A stretch of 64,000 nucleotides of DNA from Brachycybe producta. Lineage: Eukaryota; Arthropoda; Diplopoda; Playtdesmida; Andrognathidae. The stretch lies in the NCBI GenBank assembly GCA_036925085.1, contig JAUPFP010000005.1, positions 4,059,383 through 4,123,382 of the forward strand, given 5' to 3'. Every line of letters starts with the position of its first letter. Within the stretch, counting starts at the first letter, position 1. Shown here piece after piece: positions 23,225 through 35,300 of this stretch. Under the pieces are notes generated by a model that was not told where the DNA came from, ran no database searches, and was given only the letters and a program-made list of their open reading frames with translations. A program made the translations under genes and the position numbers.

Positions 23225-26200
23225 ATGTCTGTCGGTAACATATTACATGTTGTTGGTTCCAATTTGAAAAAAATTGTTCCTTTAAAAACAATTAGTTCGT
23301 TGAAGAAAATGAAACTAAAAAGTATAATTGATTCATATATAGATAATGAGAATTGTGAAGATTACAACATCCAGTTTAAGAACAGTGCAATGTTTGCTCG
23401 TCATGTTTCTCCGTTTCTTATATTTTATGGACTGTTTGGATTTTCGTTAACAAGTACCAACAATGAAACCCTGAATTCTAAAAGGAAATATATAAAGTTC
23501 TGCTATAAATGCATATTAATTGTTTTGGCGATTTTATGCTGGTTTTATTTCGTAATCAATTATACAGTTGTATTTGTACAAGCAAGCACATCAGATTTTA
23601 TGAAAGTTATTATGTATTCTCTTTGTTCCATATTAATTATTTGTTCATTTTCACTATTTTTGTTTCAAGAAGAAAACATGGCACTGTATTATGATTCACT
23701 CTTCAACTACCTAAATAAACTGTGCAATTCACGTGAACGCAACATCATCATTAAAAGGTGTCGTCTATATGGCTTGTATTTCATGGTCTATGTTTCGATC
23801 GCGTGTTTAATCGTACTGCCAACAGCAAGTACCGCATGTATGGATTTAATTGTTGTTAAACAAGGATTACTATTACAATCAACATCAGACGATGATGACA
23901 ACCACAAGTCAGGAATCTTGTATTCTGTTATGGGTTTCCTTTTTGAAAAACCATGGATTGCAATATTTGTTGAAATATATCTGTTGTTATTTGCATTGTT
24001 TTCTTTGATAATTTTTCAAAATTTCAAAACAGTTTGGTTTTGTCTGACTAACTTAGATAATGGCTATGCGTGCCCCAATGACAATACAGCAGAAACATTA
24101 CTAAAATATCAAGAAAAACATGCGAGCATTGCTCAACTTATAAATATCTTGGAAAAGATCTGTTCAAATGCTGCATTTCTCATGACAATTGCTGTGTGCT
24201 TTGGATCTATTTTTATTACAAGAGGTGTCAGTGCTGCATCTGATTACAGAGTACTGGTTCCTTTTGTTAGCATTACACTAGGTGTTGCTATGCATGCGGA
24301 GAGAACAGGTACCCTGATTAACAAGATGGTAAGTATTATTTTCAATGTCAATTAAATGGATGTGTTTCTGGCATCAGTGCTTCCGAGATTTTAATTGTTA
24401 TTTTCACAACACTAAAAGCATGGTTAGTAGAAGGGAGACCATGACGAAAGTCAGCTACATAAAAAACAGAATGTGGCATTAAATATAAATACAGTATAGA
24501 ATGTTGATTATCGGAACTAAAGTCGGAAATGACTAATTCCGATAAACGAAAAGCTCCTATAACACTCGCCGACAATTTTTCACTTTGTTTCTGCTGACTA
24601 ACATCTGACATTTGTGTTTAAGTAATTTTGGGGTGCTGATTTAAAAAATAAAATCAGTTTTTACATAGCACGTCCCATTTTTGTTCTATGGCATGTTTTA
24701 TTTTTCAGGTTTTTGTTCATCAACTGTTGTAATTGTAACTTAGGCAATGGCTGCTGCTAGAAGAAAGTGTTTGAATAGTCTTGATACATTTTGTTATGTA
24801 TGTGGAAGCTTCACTGTACCCAGTCAAAGGATGATTTTTAGCAATTTTGTGAAGAAGGTGCAGGTGGCTTACTTTCAAGTTAGACTTGGAGACCAGGACA
24901 AGTCTCGGACTCCATGTAAAGTGTGCAAGCCCTGAGTTGAACCATGGGTTGCAACATGAGCATAAAGGTTCATTTTCTCAACAGTCATCTTGATACATTT
25001 CCTGAAAATTTAGGTTGTGTAAGTAATGAGCAAGGCAAAAGGTTCCATTATGATATAAAAGCTATGGAGAAGCGATACCAAGGAAGGTGGGATACACACA
25101 TGATGGCAGACTACTGGTGGAGTGTTAAAAAACTGAATTTAAACACTCCAAAAAGGGCCTAAAAACAAAAACTTAGTCCATGATGGAAGAATGTGCCATC
25201 ACCACGAAAAACATTGTAATAGTGTGCTTTTATATGGAGATTGATCCAAATGGAGATATGGCATAGTGTAAAAACTTGACGTGATGGGCAAAAACCAATG
25301 TGATATCTGAGTTCAGAACACCAAAATTAGTCAGAAACAACTCTCAGATATAAGTCAGCAAAAATAGTGTTGACCAGAAAAGTGTAACAACCCGACTGGG
25401 CCCGTTACAATGACCCAGTAAAACTTCTCCGTGTTAAGCATTCCCGACTCCTTTGGGGGCCGGGATCGCAGCCTTAGCTGCCCTCTTGCTTCCATGGTTT
25501 CTCTGGGTGGCGCCAGTCGAGTCTTCCCCGATGAACGACGGTGACTTCCCGCCGAACAGGTCGAGGAATCTACGGTAGATCCCCGATGGATCCTACCATG
25601 GAACCACGCGTGAAGTACCGGCCGACATGACGGAAAACAGGATGGTGGTTGACGACAATCTTCAACCAGAACCCCCACCCTCCCCGTGGTAGACTTCCCC
25701 AGTATAAATAAGTGACTCGTGACACCAGTGTAGTTGTATAATAAAAATAAAGAGGTTAAATTAACCAATATAACACTCAATTATACAGGTATCTGCTGGA
25801 CATTTGGTCCAGAAGAGAACAACACAAAAGAAGATCCAAACAGCAAACTGAAGAACAAAAAGATGATGGATTGGAGGCCATCTTGGCCTCCCAGAAGAAC
25901 AGCACACATCCTCTTCACTTCTCAGGATATAACTACACTGTACTGTATATAATGGCGGCTGCTATTATATACCCCCGCCAGGTTACTCCACCTTGGGGAG
26001 GACAGTCACCCTACCTGGAGTTCATGTCGTCCGCCGGGCTGCCGACTATAGCAGCCTAGCAGACGACATCAGCATTCAGTCTTGCTCCGCTTAATTAAAG
26101 AAGGAGCAAAACTGGGTCGTGACAAAAGTAAAAGTTTAAAGTTTAAAGACATTTTTTTTTTCATTTTCATAAGTAGCATTTCCATAAGAATAAGTTGAAA

Positions 26201-26943
26201 AAAATTGCTTCCGATAATCAACTGTTCCGAAATTGTGTAATAAAATATTGATTTAAGTTCTCAATTTGTTCAGCTATTAAGTGGTAAGGCCAATTTTATT
26301 TGGTTCGTGTGTTTAACTTCACTTGTGCTACTGATAAACTAAACGTATGTAAGTGTGGACTAGGTATAAGCACTTCCTGTGTGGCATTTACTACATAGCT
26401 TCCACAGTAAAAGTTTAATAGGTTGTGTGTTTTTTTTTCTTATTCATATAAGTTCTATGATTGCTTACACGACTTCAAAGGAGCTGATTACGACGATGTC
26501 ATGAATACAGGACAGTCAGAGGATTTAGAATTGGTAAGGCTTATTTGATTTTATCTTTAATTCGAATTGTTGGCCTCCTTAATCAGGGCGCGCGACCAAG
26601 CAGGCATTTTTTCCGATGGGTCGCACAGTCGACGGTGCGATAACCGACATTCCGATAATCGACGCTCTACTGTATTGTTTTTTTTTTTTCGAAAATGATT
26701 TGTTTGCAGGCCATTCTACTAACTACAGATTACATTTACAAATATCGGAATAAACATACAGTGCAACTTTCATTGGCTGGGTTGTTTAGAATGGATCGTT
26801 ATCTTTTATTCGGTGTAAGATATTTCCTATCACTTTTAATTATTAAAAGAAAAATAATATTTAATACTTTCTGTTTTTGTTTAAAATAGGGGATTTCAGT
26901 TTGCTTGCAATACACAATATACTTATACACTAAGGAATGGTAA
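23225..26943 (+). CDS. Gr2: gustatory-receptor-like seven-transmembrane protein, four exons
   Basis: Exons 23225-24328, 26453-26533, 26710-26814 and 26890-26943 give 447 residues. The three introns are all phase 0 (GTAAGT, GTAAGG and GTAAGA donors), crowd the 3' end and match the hallmark arrangement of arthropod Gr genes. The first exon encodes several hydrophobic segments (SPFLIFYGLFGF, CILIVLAILCWFYFVINYTVV, VIMYSLCSILIICSFSLFLF, MVYVSIACLIVLPTAS, IFVEIYLLLFALFSLIIF, NAAFLMTIAVCFGSIFI). The C-terminal exons read VQLSLAGLFRMDRYLLFG and GISVCLQYTIYLYTKEW, the usual Gr end, although the canonical TYhhhhhQF is only loosely kept. Probable ligand-gated channel at the sensory membrane; ligand unknown. 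Intron 1 holds a solo LTR and transposon pieces. The exon 2 call is the least certain. Confidence 0.8.
24493..25160 (+). mobile_element. Pogo-like end plus internally deleted transposon-encoded protein, in Gr2 intron 1
   Basis: TA followed by CAGTATAGAATGTTGATTATCGG resembles pogo/Tigger termini. Downstream, 24747-24935 encodes a Cys-rich piece (KCLNSLDTFCYVCGSFTV, RLGDQDKSRTPCKVC) and 24944-25159 encodes MGCNMSIKVHFLNSHLDTFP and GKRFHYDIKAMEKRYQG. From memory, these are the N- and C-terminal parts of one long transposon-associated protein common in arthropod genomes; the middle is missing and a stop separates them. A non-autonomous deletion derivative. Whether it belongs to the pogo-like end is unclear. 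Confidence 0.55.
25383..26124 (+). repeat. Solo LTR, with AAAG target duplication, in Gr2 intron 1
   Basis: 742 bp bounded by TGTAACAACCC and GGTCGTGACA, with the 4-mer AAAG on both sides (25379-25382, 26125-26128). It holds a TATA box (AGTATAAATAAG, about 25700) and a poly(A) signal (AATAAAAATAAAG, about 25740). Much more GC-rich than its surroundings. No internal region, so a solo LTR, probably of a Ty3-type family different from that at 39.9 kb. Confidence 0.8.
26545..26672 (-). repeat. Pogo-like terminus in Gr2 intron 2
   Basis: Ends CCGATAATCGACGCTCTACTG followed by TA, the reverse-complement type of the pogo-like end at 24493. It is only a short fragment, between Gr2 exons 2 and 3. Confidence 0.45.
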
Positions 26944-27371
26944 AAGGGATTTCACTAACCACAGTTACGTCCATATTACACACCTTCAACTAATCTGTCT
27001 ACTTGAAGTTAGCTAACATACTCTAGAAAAGAACAAGAACAATCAAATCAGGGACAGAATTTTAGCAATGGGCGTGCCTGGCTTTTATTTTTTATTTTTT
27101 GGAATGGACAATTGTTGGGTCTTAAGTTTGGGGTGGGAACAGTGGCGTAGCTAGGCATGGTTGCGCCCCCCGCCGCTTAAAACTTTATAAAATGTTGCAT
27201 TACATTTTGTCCATTCGAAAATAAATAATAGTTTAAATTGATTAAACAATTGCATAGTAACGTTAAAAATGAGTTATGCCATTAAACAATTGCAACAAGC
27301 ACATTGAAACATCTTAGCATATATCTACAGTGTATATCATCCTTCTCTGGGTGACTTTTCAAACGTTGTGG
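26944..27371. other. Intergenic between Gr2 and Gr3
   Basis: Contains a single MITE-end motif CAGTGGCGTAGCTAGG at 27141, shared with 51869, without a visible second end. Otherwise nothing recognised. Confidence 0.4.
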
Positions 27372-28440
27372 CTGTCTGTTTGTAACAGAATTTTGCGCAT
27401 TTCAAGACATCCTTTTGAAGGAATTAATTTAATAAAAAAAATCAAAGTGAACAATATGATAGATTTAAATACAATGGATACAAATTGTGATAAAGTTCTC
27501 AACATTCATTATAAGGATAGTGCAATGTTTGCTCATCATATTGCTCCGGTTCTACTGTTTTTATTTTCAGTAGCATGTTCTAACAACGATGAAACTAGGA
27601 ACCACATAAAGTTCTGATATAAGTGCATAGTCGCTACCATTTCAATTTCATTAGAGCTTTTTTTTCGTAATCTATTACACAGTTCTATTTACAAATGCAA
27701 GCACACTGAATTTCATGACGATTTTAATGCTTACTATTTCTTCAATGTTAACTGTTTGTTCATTTTTACTAGTTTTCTTTCAAGAAAAAAAATATTTCAT
27801 TATATTATGATGCACTTTTCAAACACTAGAAATGAACTTTGCAGTTCACGTGAACGTAACGATATCATTAAAGCATGTCGTAGACATGGTTGGCTTTACA
27901 TTGTCTATTTCTCAATCTTGGTTTTATTCACATTGCCAGTAGGAATTTCACTAAATATGGGTATAATTGTTGTTAAAAGACAATTATTATTAATGCAATC
28001 AACATCAGACAATTATGATGCAATCTACAAATCAACAATCTTGTATTACTTAACGGATTTAATATTTGAAAAACCATGTCCTGCAATATGCTTTGAAATA
28101 CATGTATATTTTCTATTGTTTGGCTTGTTTTGTGCGTTATTTCTTCAGCAAATGCAAACAATTTTGATTTTTATGAATTTAATAAAGAACGACACTGCAT
28201 CATACGCCAAGAATTCTACAGCAGAAACATTACTAGAATATCAACGAAAACATTTTAGCATTGTTCAACTTATAAATATCTTTGAAAAAATAGTTTCAAA
28301 TTTTACAGCCTGTTAAAGTTCATTAGTGTTACAGTTCTATTTATTTTTTCTGTGAGAGGTATCGGTGCTGCAGCTGATTTTAAAATATTAGTTCCTACTG
28401 TGTCTATGGCATTTCTTGTTTCGATGTACTGGGATAAAGA
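27372..28440 (+). pseudogene. Gr3: broken gustatory-receptor-like gene
   Basis: Follows Gr2 along most of exon 1: DSAMFAHHIAPVLLF, CSSRERNDIIKACRRHG, STAETLLEYQRKHFSIVQLI, RGIGAAADFKILVP. Lesions: the expected ATG is CTG, an in-frame TGA at 27615-27617 replaces a conserved Cys codon, the frame shifts between about 27640 and 27800, and a TAA occurs near 28314. The 3' exons are missing: the gene passes into an LTR fragment at about 28440. More diverged from Gr2 than Gr1 is, so it is an older paralogue. Confidence 0.85.
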
Positions 28441-28703
28441 TGCAGCTACAACGTCTTCTACTGATGGTAAATATCAACAGGAGGAGATGTATATCAGCGT
28501 CGACGGAGAGCAGGATGGCCACCATCCTTCTGCACAGATTTCACCCCCATGCAGGAGGACGATCGCAATCCATCGCCATCCAACTCTTTCTGTAGCTCGA
28601 AGCTTCTCCGTGCGGGCACCGCGCGATGCAGAGAAGTGACGAGTTACAGAAAACATCATCTACAAGTTGGTCAGAAAAATAGAGTCGACGTCAAAAGCTC
28701 ACA
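28440..28703 (+). repeat. LTR 3'-part fragment inside Gr3
   Basis: Matches the 3' third of the LTRs at 298 and 2059 (GATGTATATCAGCGTCGACG, GGCCACCATCCTTCTGCACA) and ends AAAAGCTCACA. The upstream LTR parts (TATA box, poly(A) region) are absent. It truncates Gr3. Fossil. Confidence 0.65.
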
Positions 28704-28705
28704 AC

Positions 28706-29226
28706 TGTGAGCGATGACAATCTTCTTCTACTTGTTACTCTCTATCGCATGATTGCAATTCAATGAACGATAAAGAGCAAGAAGTAGGCAGATGGCGATG
28801 AATTATCTGAAGAGCATGAAACTGTTCAGAAAGGTGTTTGCCAAAATTTCTGATCGTTTATCTGATGCGCTGTCGGAGTACTTTGCCTCCTTTTTCCTTT
28901 GGGTTCTTCGAATGATCTAAAAGAAGAGTTACAGATGAGAAGACAATGCTAGTTTTTATGAAAACACTTTATTCATCCTTCATAATAAATACAGAAATCC
29001 CAACGATGAACTGTTACTTAATGAAGAGGTTGAAATGTTCATGGGCCCTTTAATTGCTTGAACGAGCACTTTTGAAAATATGAATGGACGAAGAGCATCA
29101 CAGAGCATGGTGCTTTTATAGGCTTGGACATGTGTACACCTACGCGGTGCAACCCAGTCGAAGCAATCATACTCCGAAGGATATCCTTCGTGCTCGCAAA
29201 ACATTCATAAAGGGGTAGCATTTACA
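28706..29226 (-). repeat. Old LTR, minus strand, tail-to-tail with the preceding fragment
   Basis: On the minus strand: TGTAAATGC start, GTGTACACATGTCC, TATA box CCTATAAAAG (about 29115), poly(A) signal GAATAAAG (about 28972) and end TCGCTCACA. The 5' part follows the LTRs at 298/2059; the 3' part is a different sequence. Its end lies two bases from the end of the plus-strand fragment. Fossil. Confidence 0.6.
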
Positions 29227-29781
29227 GGAGATCATGAAATGCTTGGTGTTGGCCTTCCTAAAGCTCAACAAAACCTGAAATGGTGGCTTTTAGAAACTTT
29301 TTTTCTTCTAAAAAGGTGTCATTTGAGAAAGTTCTGAAATAAAATTTGTTACATTATTTCAGGACCTTTTGAAATGAAAAATAGTTGAAGAAAAGCAGCT
29401 TCGAAAAGAAGTCATAAAAGACTATATCAAGATATAATGGTCATATTTGCACAACACCATTTGGAGAGGCTACCCATACATGTTTCACCACTCAATTTTA
29501 ACTATGAATATTTCTTTTCTTGGCTTGGACATGGTTGTTTCTCTGCTCAACTGAAACAATGGAAAACAGAAATGCTTGATAATTGATACATTGTTTGTTT
29601 AATTAATAATTAATATCTTGGTTGTCAAGTCTGGGACAGTGCTGAGCACCACAGAGATACTCTTGATTTTTTATTTCTTATTCTAATTTCTGTTGGTTAT
29701 TATGCGTATATGATTATTCTCTTACAGTCGTTTGGCTGTAGGTAGTAAAAATCGTACAAGTAAAATGAAAATAGTAGAAAA
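29227..29781. other. Intergenic; nothing recognised
   Basis: No gene, repeat end or structured element was recognised apart from general AT richness. Confidence 0.35.
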
Positions 29782-30726
29782 CATAGGTGTAAATTAGGTG
29801 GCGGCCGCCACCCCCAAAAAACTAAATTAATTTTCTTTTAAAAAAAAATTAGTTCTAATTTTTTTTGTAGAAGTTTAACTTGCAATAAAAACAGGATACA
29901 AGTTCAAACATTTGTCCCCAATTTATCTGTTTCTGTCCATGCTACTTGGCCAGCATGAAGCATTTTTAGTGCCTAATGCCTAGTTCTCACAACCTTCATG
30001 TAGCTCGGGCTAAAATAGCCTTGGCTAAACGACTGTGTTCACATGTGAGCAGCTACATATGGGCTTCGTGACCTGCCTAAAGGTGGCGCTGACTACAGCA
30101 CATTTATTTCATTTTTACAAATTTGGCACTGGCCATTGTGTGGACATTGTGCTGTGTATAGCCTGCATAATGTATACATAATTGGTGGGAAAATGGCTGA
30201 TATTGTCCATACTAACAAAACTGAATTGCTTGGGTCTTCATTGAACACACTAAATGCAACATATTTTAATTGTAGGTAGGTTGATGATTTAGAGTTTATG
30301 GAAATAAGTAATTATTGAATAAAGATCAATTGATAATTTTAAATTATTTTAATAAATTAACAAATAGACTGAAACATCTAACAATGGAAATAGAAAATGA
30401 ATGATGCCATTTTCTATTCAGAGTTATGACCACCAGGTGGCGTACGATCAAGTTAACTTTGTTTTGCATTCACCCTAAATAATGTGTAGGCTACATATGG
30501 GTAACCAAGGCTACCTAACCAAAGCTAACATTTGACATTGACCACCATCTAGTGTGTGTTCTCACAACACTTATACATAGTCCTTAGCCTGAGCTACATG
30601 AAGGTTGTGAGAACTAGGCATAACAGTTCAACCCTCCCAAAAATGCAATGCAGTACTATAGGTCTGTTTTGTTCTTGGTTCCCCAACTCCTGCCACCAAA
30701 CTTTTCAATCTCATGTTACGCCTATG
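29782..30726. mobile_element. hAT-like element with perfect 8-bp target duplication
   Basis: Ends CATAGGTGTAA and TTACGCCTATG are inverted, and GTAGAAAA flanks both sides (29774-29781, 30727-30734). The left end is followed by GGTGGCGGCCGCCACCCCC, which recurs near 55790-55830. No transposase. A second element (29977-30620) is nested inside it. Confidence 0.8.
29977..30620. mobile_element. Harbinger-type MITE nested in the hAT-like element
   Basis: Inverted ends of about 35 bp starting TGCCTAGTTCTCACAACC, with TAA on each side (29974-29976, 30621-30623), matching the TWA target duplication of PIF/Harbinger. The two arms differ at only a few positions. Non-coding. Confidence 0.7.
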
Positions 30727-30878
30727 GTAGAAAATCCCACCAAAAATAAAATCTCACATTTATGTTGGAAAAAAATAAAAAAAGTATGAAAATAATTTCC
30801 AAAAAAAATATGGTTGATGGTTTGGCTCATTTTTTGGATAAAAACAAACAAACAGAACATTGGACGAAATTTAAAAAA

Positions 30879-31436
30879 AAATACGGAGCCCTGCAGAGGA
30901 CTTTTTCAGATTTTATTTTTAATCTCAATTTGTCGACTTTATTCTCGAGGAGTCGACTTTTTTTAAAACTCGATTTGTCGATTTAAAAGTTGACATGTCG
31001 ACTGCGGTGTTACGCGCACCATACTCTAATAAACAAATTATTGCAAGCTTTTTAGTAAATATGTTGTTTTAAGGCTCATATGTTCCTTCTTAGCATGTGT
31101 TTCATCACAAATGTATTCACTTGTATATTAGAGAAATATATAGTATAGGCCTAGTAACATTGTTTGTGATGAAACACGAGCTAAGAAGCAACATGTGCTT
31201 AAAACCGCGTATTTGTTACAGGAGAGCACTTGCAATAATTTAATTCATAAGAGACTAAAAGTGGAAATGTCGAGATTAAAAGTCGGCATGTTTAGTTATG
31301 AGTTGACAAATCAAGTTTTCAAAAAAGTCGGCATGTCGGGATACAAAGTCCATATTAAAATCAATAAGCCGACATTAAAGTCGACAAGTCGAGATTAAGA
31401 ACAAAATTTGAAAAAGTCCTCTGCAGAGCGCCATAA
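30879..31436. repeat. Fold-back repeat rich in GTCGACATGTCGA-type motifs
   Basis: Ends GCYCTGCAGAGGACTTTTTC are inverted. Inside each arm a short motif alternating GTCGAC, CTCGA and ATGTCG is repeated, and the centre (31070-31200) is itself an inverted repeat around CTTCTTAGC and GATGAAACA. No coding potential. Family not recognised. Confidence 0.65.
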
Positions 31437-31767
31437 AAAAAGAACCAAATGAAATTTTTTGAAAAAAAAAATATTCACATTAACATTTAAATAGGCTGGA
31501 GCCCCCGGCTTAGTCTGTACCTGTTCTCTGAACCAGCTCTTCAGACAAGAAGTCTGAGAAGTTTTCGCTCACTGCAATATAAACTGTGGCATAGTCTTTG
31601 ACAGGTATATGAGAACAGGGGGGGGGGGCGTATATTATCGCATTGTGTAATTTTTTCCTTAAAACCACGCGGCAATATTTAAGCTAGAGTGGCTATCCCA
31701 AACAAGCTTTGCATTACTGATACAAAAAAAAGACCCCAGAAATGGCGTTAGAATATAGCATTTTTAT

Positions 31768-31896
31768 TTACACATCGATCTTATCTTTGGATTCGGAAAA
31801 CTTTTTCGAGATCTTGTCTATAGAGATTAAAGAGAAACTGATGGTGTCATCCTTAAGATGAGCGACCACATCATCCCTTGTGTATGTATTCGAAGT
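31768..31896 (-). CDS. Possible 3' terminal exon of an unknown gene
   Basis: After a TAG acceptor, an open frame reads TSNTYTRDDVVAHLKDDTIS and then FSLISIDKISKKFSESK, ending in TAA that overlaps an AATAAA poly(A) signal. Composition looks protein-like and the 3' end is well formed. No upstream exons were identified in 31.9-32.4 kb and I do not recognise the family. It could be chance. Confidence 0.25.
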   Translation of the reverse strand, partial: TSNTYTRDDVVAHLKDDTISFSLISIDKISKKFSESKDKIDV

Positions 31897-32395
31897 CTAC
31901 CATGCGAAAATTGAAAACAATAGATTAGAGATACTTTCTCCAGGGCAGGTGGGACTACCACACACTTCTTGTCAAAGGTGTCCAAGCAATAATTCAATAG
32001 TTCATAAAAATGGTAAGAATTTTCGAAACGCATAGGCCTACACAAGAAAAATTAAAAACCTTCTCTCATTAAATAAAAATATTTCGATTATACAATGAAA
32101 CATAATGAAGCATTAATAATAAAAAAAATACAGCAAACTTAATATGATATCTTAATAATAATAGCAAAAGTGAGATAAATCGGGGTTCGGGGCGATTACG
32201 TGTGGGAACTCTACAATATCAAATATGCATTATAATTAATTAATTAACTTTTACCTATACTACCAGTTTCTTCTTGTTTTTTTTTACATACTCTGCCAAG
32301 TATTATCAATTTGTTTTTGCATTTATTCATAACATGCTGTACCAAAATGTGACTATACTAGCTTGTGTATAGTGGTAAAGGGAGTTAATTAAATG

Positions 32396-35300
32396 TTAAC
32401 GACATTTAACAATACACGAGAAGGGTTCTGGCTTCAGAAAGGCACCAATAACAGGTTCTTCTGAAGGTTTTGGTTGATTAGGATTTAGTTCGAATGTAAA
32501 GCGTCGTAGTAAGCACGTGAAGAACAGAAACATTTCCATTTTCGCCAGAGATTCTGCTATACACATACGAGGGCCTACACACACACAAAAAAGAGTGTCA
32601 TAAAAGTTATATTCTCATTGGTTAATTTAATCAAGTTGATTTACCTGTTGAAAATGGTACAAAGTTTTCGAGGTTTTTGACTTTTCCATTTTCGTCAAGA
32701 AAACGTTCTGGTCGAAATACTTCTGGATCTCCCCAGTAATTTTTGTCATGATGTATTGCGTATAAGTTGGCGTAGACAGTTGAGTTTTTAGGTATGTCAT
32801 ATCCCATCAGTGTTGTAGGTTTCAATGTGCGATGAGGAACTGCCAACGGAGCAATTGTAGCACATCGTTGTACTTCCATCAATGTGGCATCTGTATACGG
32901 CAACCTGATAAGCAATGTAAAAAAATGATAGCGATTGATACTATTTAGTATAAAATTATATACTGTTCGCATTTAATTATATAATTTCGGTGTTTTTACA
33001 ATGATTTCATTGAATGTGTTACGGAAGATTCTTTAGAAACATGTTCGTCGAGCTCTTCCTGTATCTTCTTCTGAATTTCTGGTCTTGATGCAACATAGAG
33101 TAATGCCCAAACTAAAACAGTTGCCATTGTATTTGCTCCAGCGACAAATAAATCGAATAATGTACCAGACAAGCCATTTTCTATAAAAATTCAAACATGG
33201 TAACTTCAGAATTTATTTCATTGCCATTCATTTTGATTTTTGATAAGTTGCGGTAATAAAATTTAACGGAAGTTTTATTTCATTGAAACGACTAGATAAT
33301 CTCAGTTGACAAGAGCACGAGTCCATTAAGCCTGACTAGTCAACAAGGGCACAAGCCCGAGTACGAGTACGAGTAGTGTAAACGCATCCTGGAAAATTTC
33401 AAATGTATTACACTTACTGTCGAATGGTGGTGTGTTTCTTCCATTTTTATTCTCAGAATTTATTTTTGCCAAATAAGAATCAGTAAAGTCCCTTATGTTT
33501 GTTTCTTGAAACTTCTCTGCATGATTTTCCACCTCTTTTGTCAAGAACTTTTGAATTTCCTCTGAACTTTGTTTCGATTTGTCGTAACCCAATCCTCCCG
33601 GAATTATGTTTCGAAGTTTAGGAACAAAGTTTATGATGTTCAAAAACCCTGTTTGACTCAGATTGTCAAATACAGTTTTAAAATTATTCATATAATTGTC
33701 ATTTAAATCAAATGTTTTTCCTAAAAATTAAAAAAAAAATAGTTAATTATTTTGTTGGAATATACAATCTAATTACAATGGCCACGTACAAACTAACCAG
33801 CAGTGATTCCCCAAATTATATTCATAACTGGAACAAAAAATAAATCTTCAATTGGAACTGCCATTCCATGTTTTGCTGTTAACTTTTCGGTGAGTTTTTC
33901 CACTTGTTCCATAACAACGTCCTCCAAAGAAGTTCGGCCAATTCCAAACTCTTTGAGAGTTTGCAACGAAAAACGTTTTTGTTGTTTCCATATTGGTCCA
34001 TCAGCAAATAAAATGCCTGTTTAGTTGAAACAAAAATGTCATTAAATTTGCATTATGTTAATATTTTTATTGATAAAAAAGAATCACAAAATTTATAAGA
34101 AACTAGAAAAGTAAAACAATTTCCATGATATTATTTTCATACCAATATTTCAAAACGGAAATATTATTTTTATCGTATGCCGGAAATAATTGAAATTGGT
34201 ATAAAAATATAAAAAAATAGGTATATAATCACATGAAAATAACATTATAAAATTCCTTTACTCTTCTAATTTCAATGACGATTTTAACCTTTCATACATT
34301 CTAGTATATTGACGTAAAAACTACTCGGTTTCATCAGCTTTCTTGAACTAGCAGGTGTTTTTCTTACACTGATTTTTCTGTCTCCAGGAACAAAATTAAA
34401 AGAAACTAGAAAGTGTTTTAGAAACTAGAAGGATCACTTTAAAGGATCACTGCTTAAAGTTGGGTTACTTTCAAACTCACATAAAAAGCTTATTTTGAAA
34501 GATGTCATCATAAAAAATACCTATAAAATGGTTGAGCAACAGAGAAGGGTTGCTCAACCATTTTAAAACAGATTTCTAAAAGAGATTCAAGTTTCTCTTA
34601 GTTTTGCACATGAAAGACAGAATAATCAGTGTTCAAGAAGTGTTTAAAACTTTAAAACCAACTTACCGTGTTTTTCATCATGACTTATTTAAAAATAATT
34701 TATGCACCTCATTTTTTGGACTTCATAAAAAAGTTATTTTTTTAAACACAATTATATTTAAAAAAAAAAAAAACGAAAAAAAAACCTTTACCAGATTCAC
34801 CTGCAACTCGAGTTTCTAATAAATTCTAATTTTTCTTCTTTTTAAATTTTCTTTTATATAATAATTAATTAATAAACCAACTTTGTAATTTATTTGTGTC
34901 TGAACCATGTTAGAAATACTCACAAATAACTTACTCTGAAATCATATAAACGATATAATAATAATAAAGAAAAACACTTGTATAATTGTCTCACCATAAG
35001 ATGAAACTTGTTACATCATTGGGGTTGACAAAAAAGTCTAAGAGCCCAATTCAGAGTTTCACGTGCCATGAGACACGGTCAATTTTGTGGTTCCAAAGTT
35101 GCCTAAACAGCTGTAGCAACTAAACGGCAATTCGAAACGCCATAAATTAACCTTAATATACATTATGTAGAACATATTAAGGAATGCATCCAATTTTTCT
35201 TAAAACTGAAAGATGATTTAAAAAAAACGAGAGGTGACTAGCGAAATGGCCCTTTTTGAAGTCAATGATCTTTAACATGGGATCAAGCAAATTAGCATAA

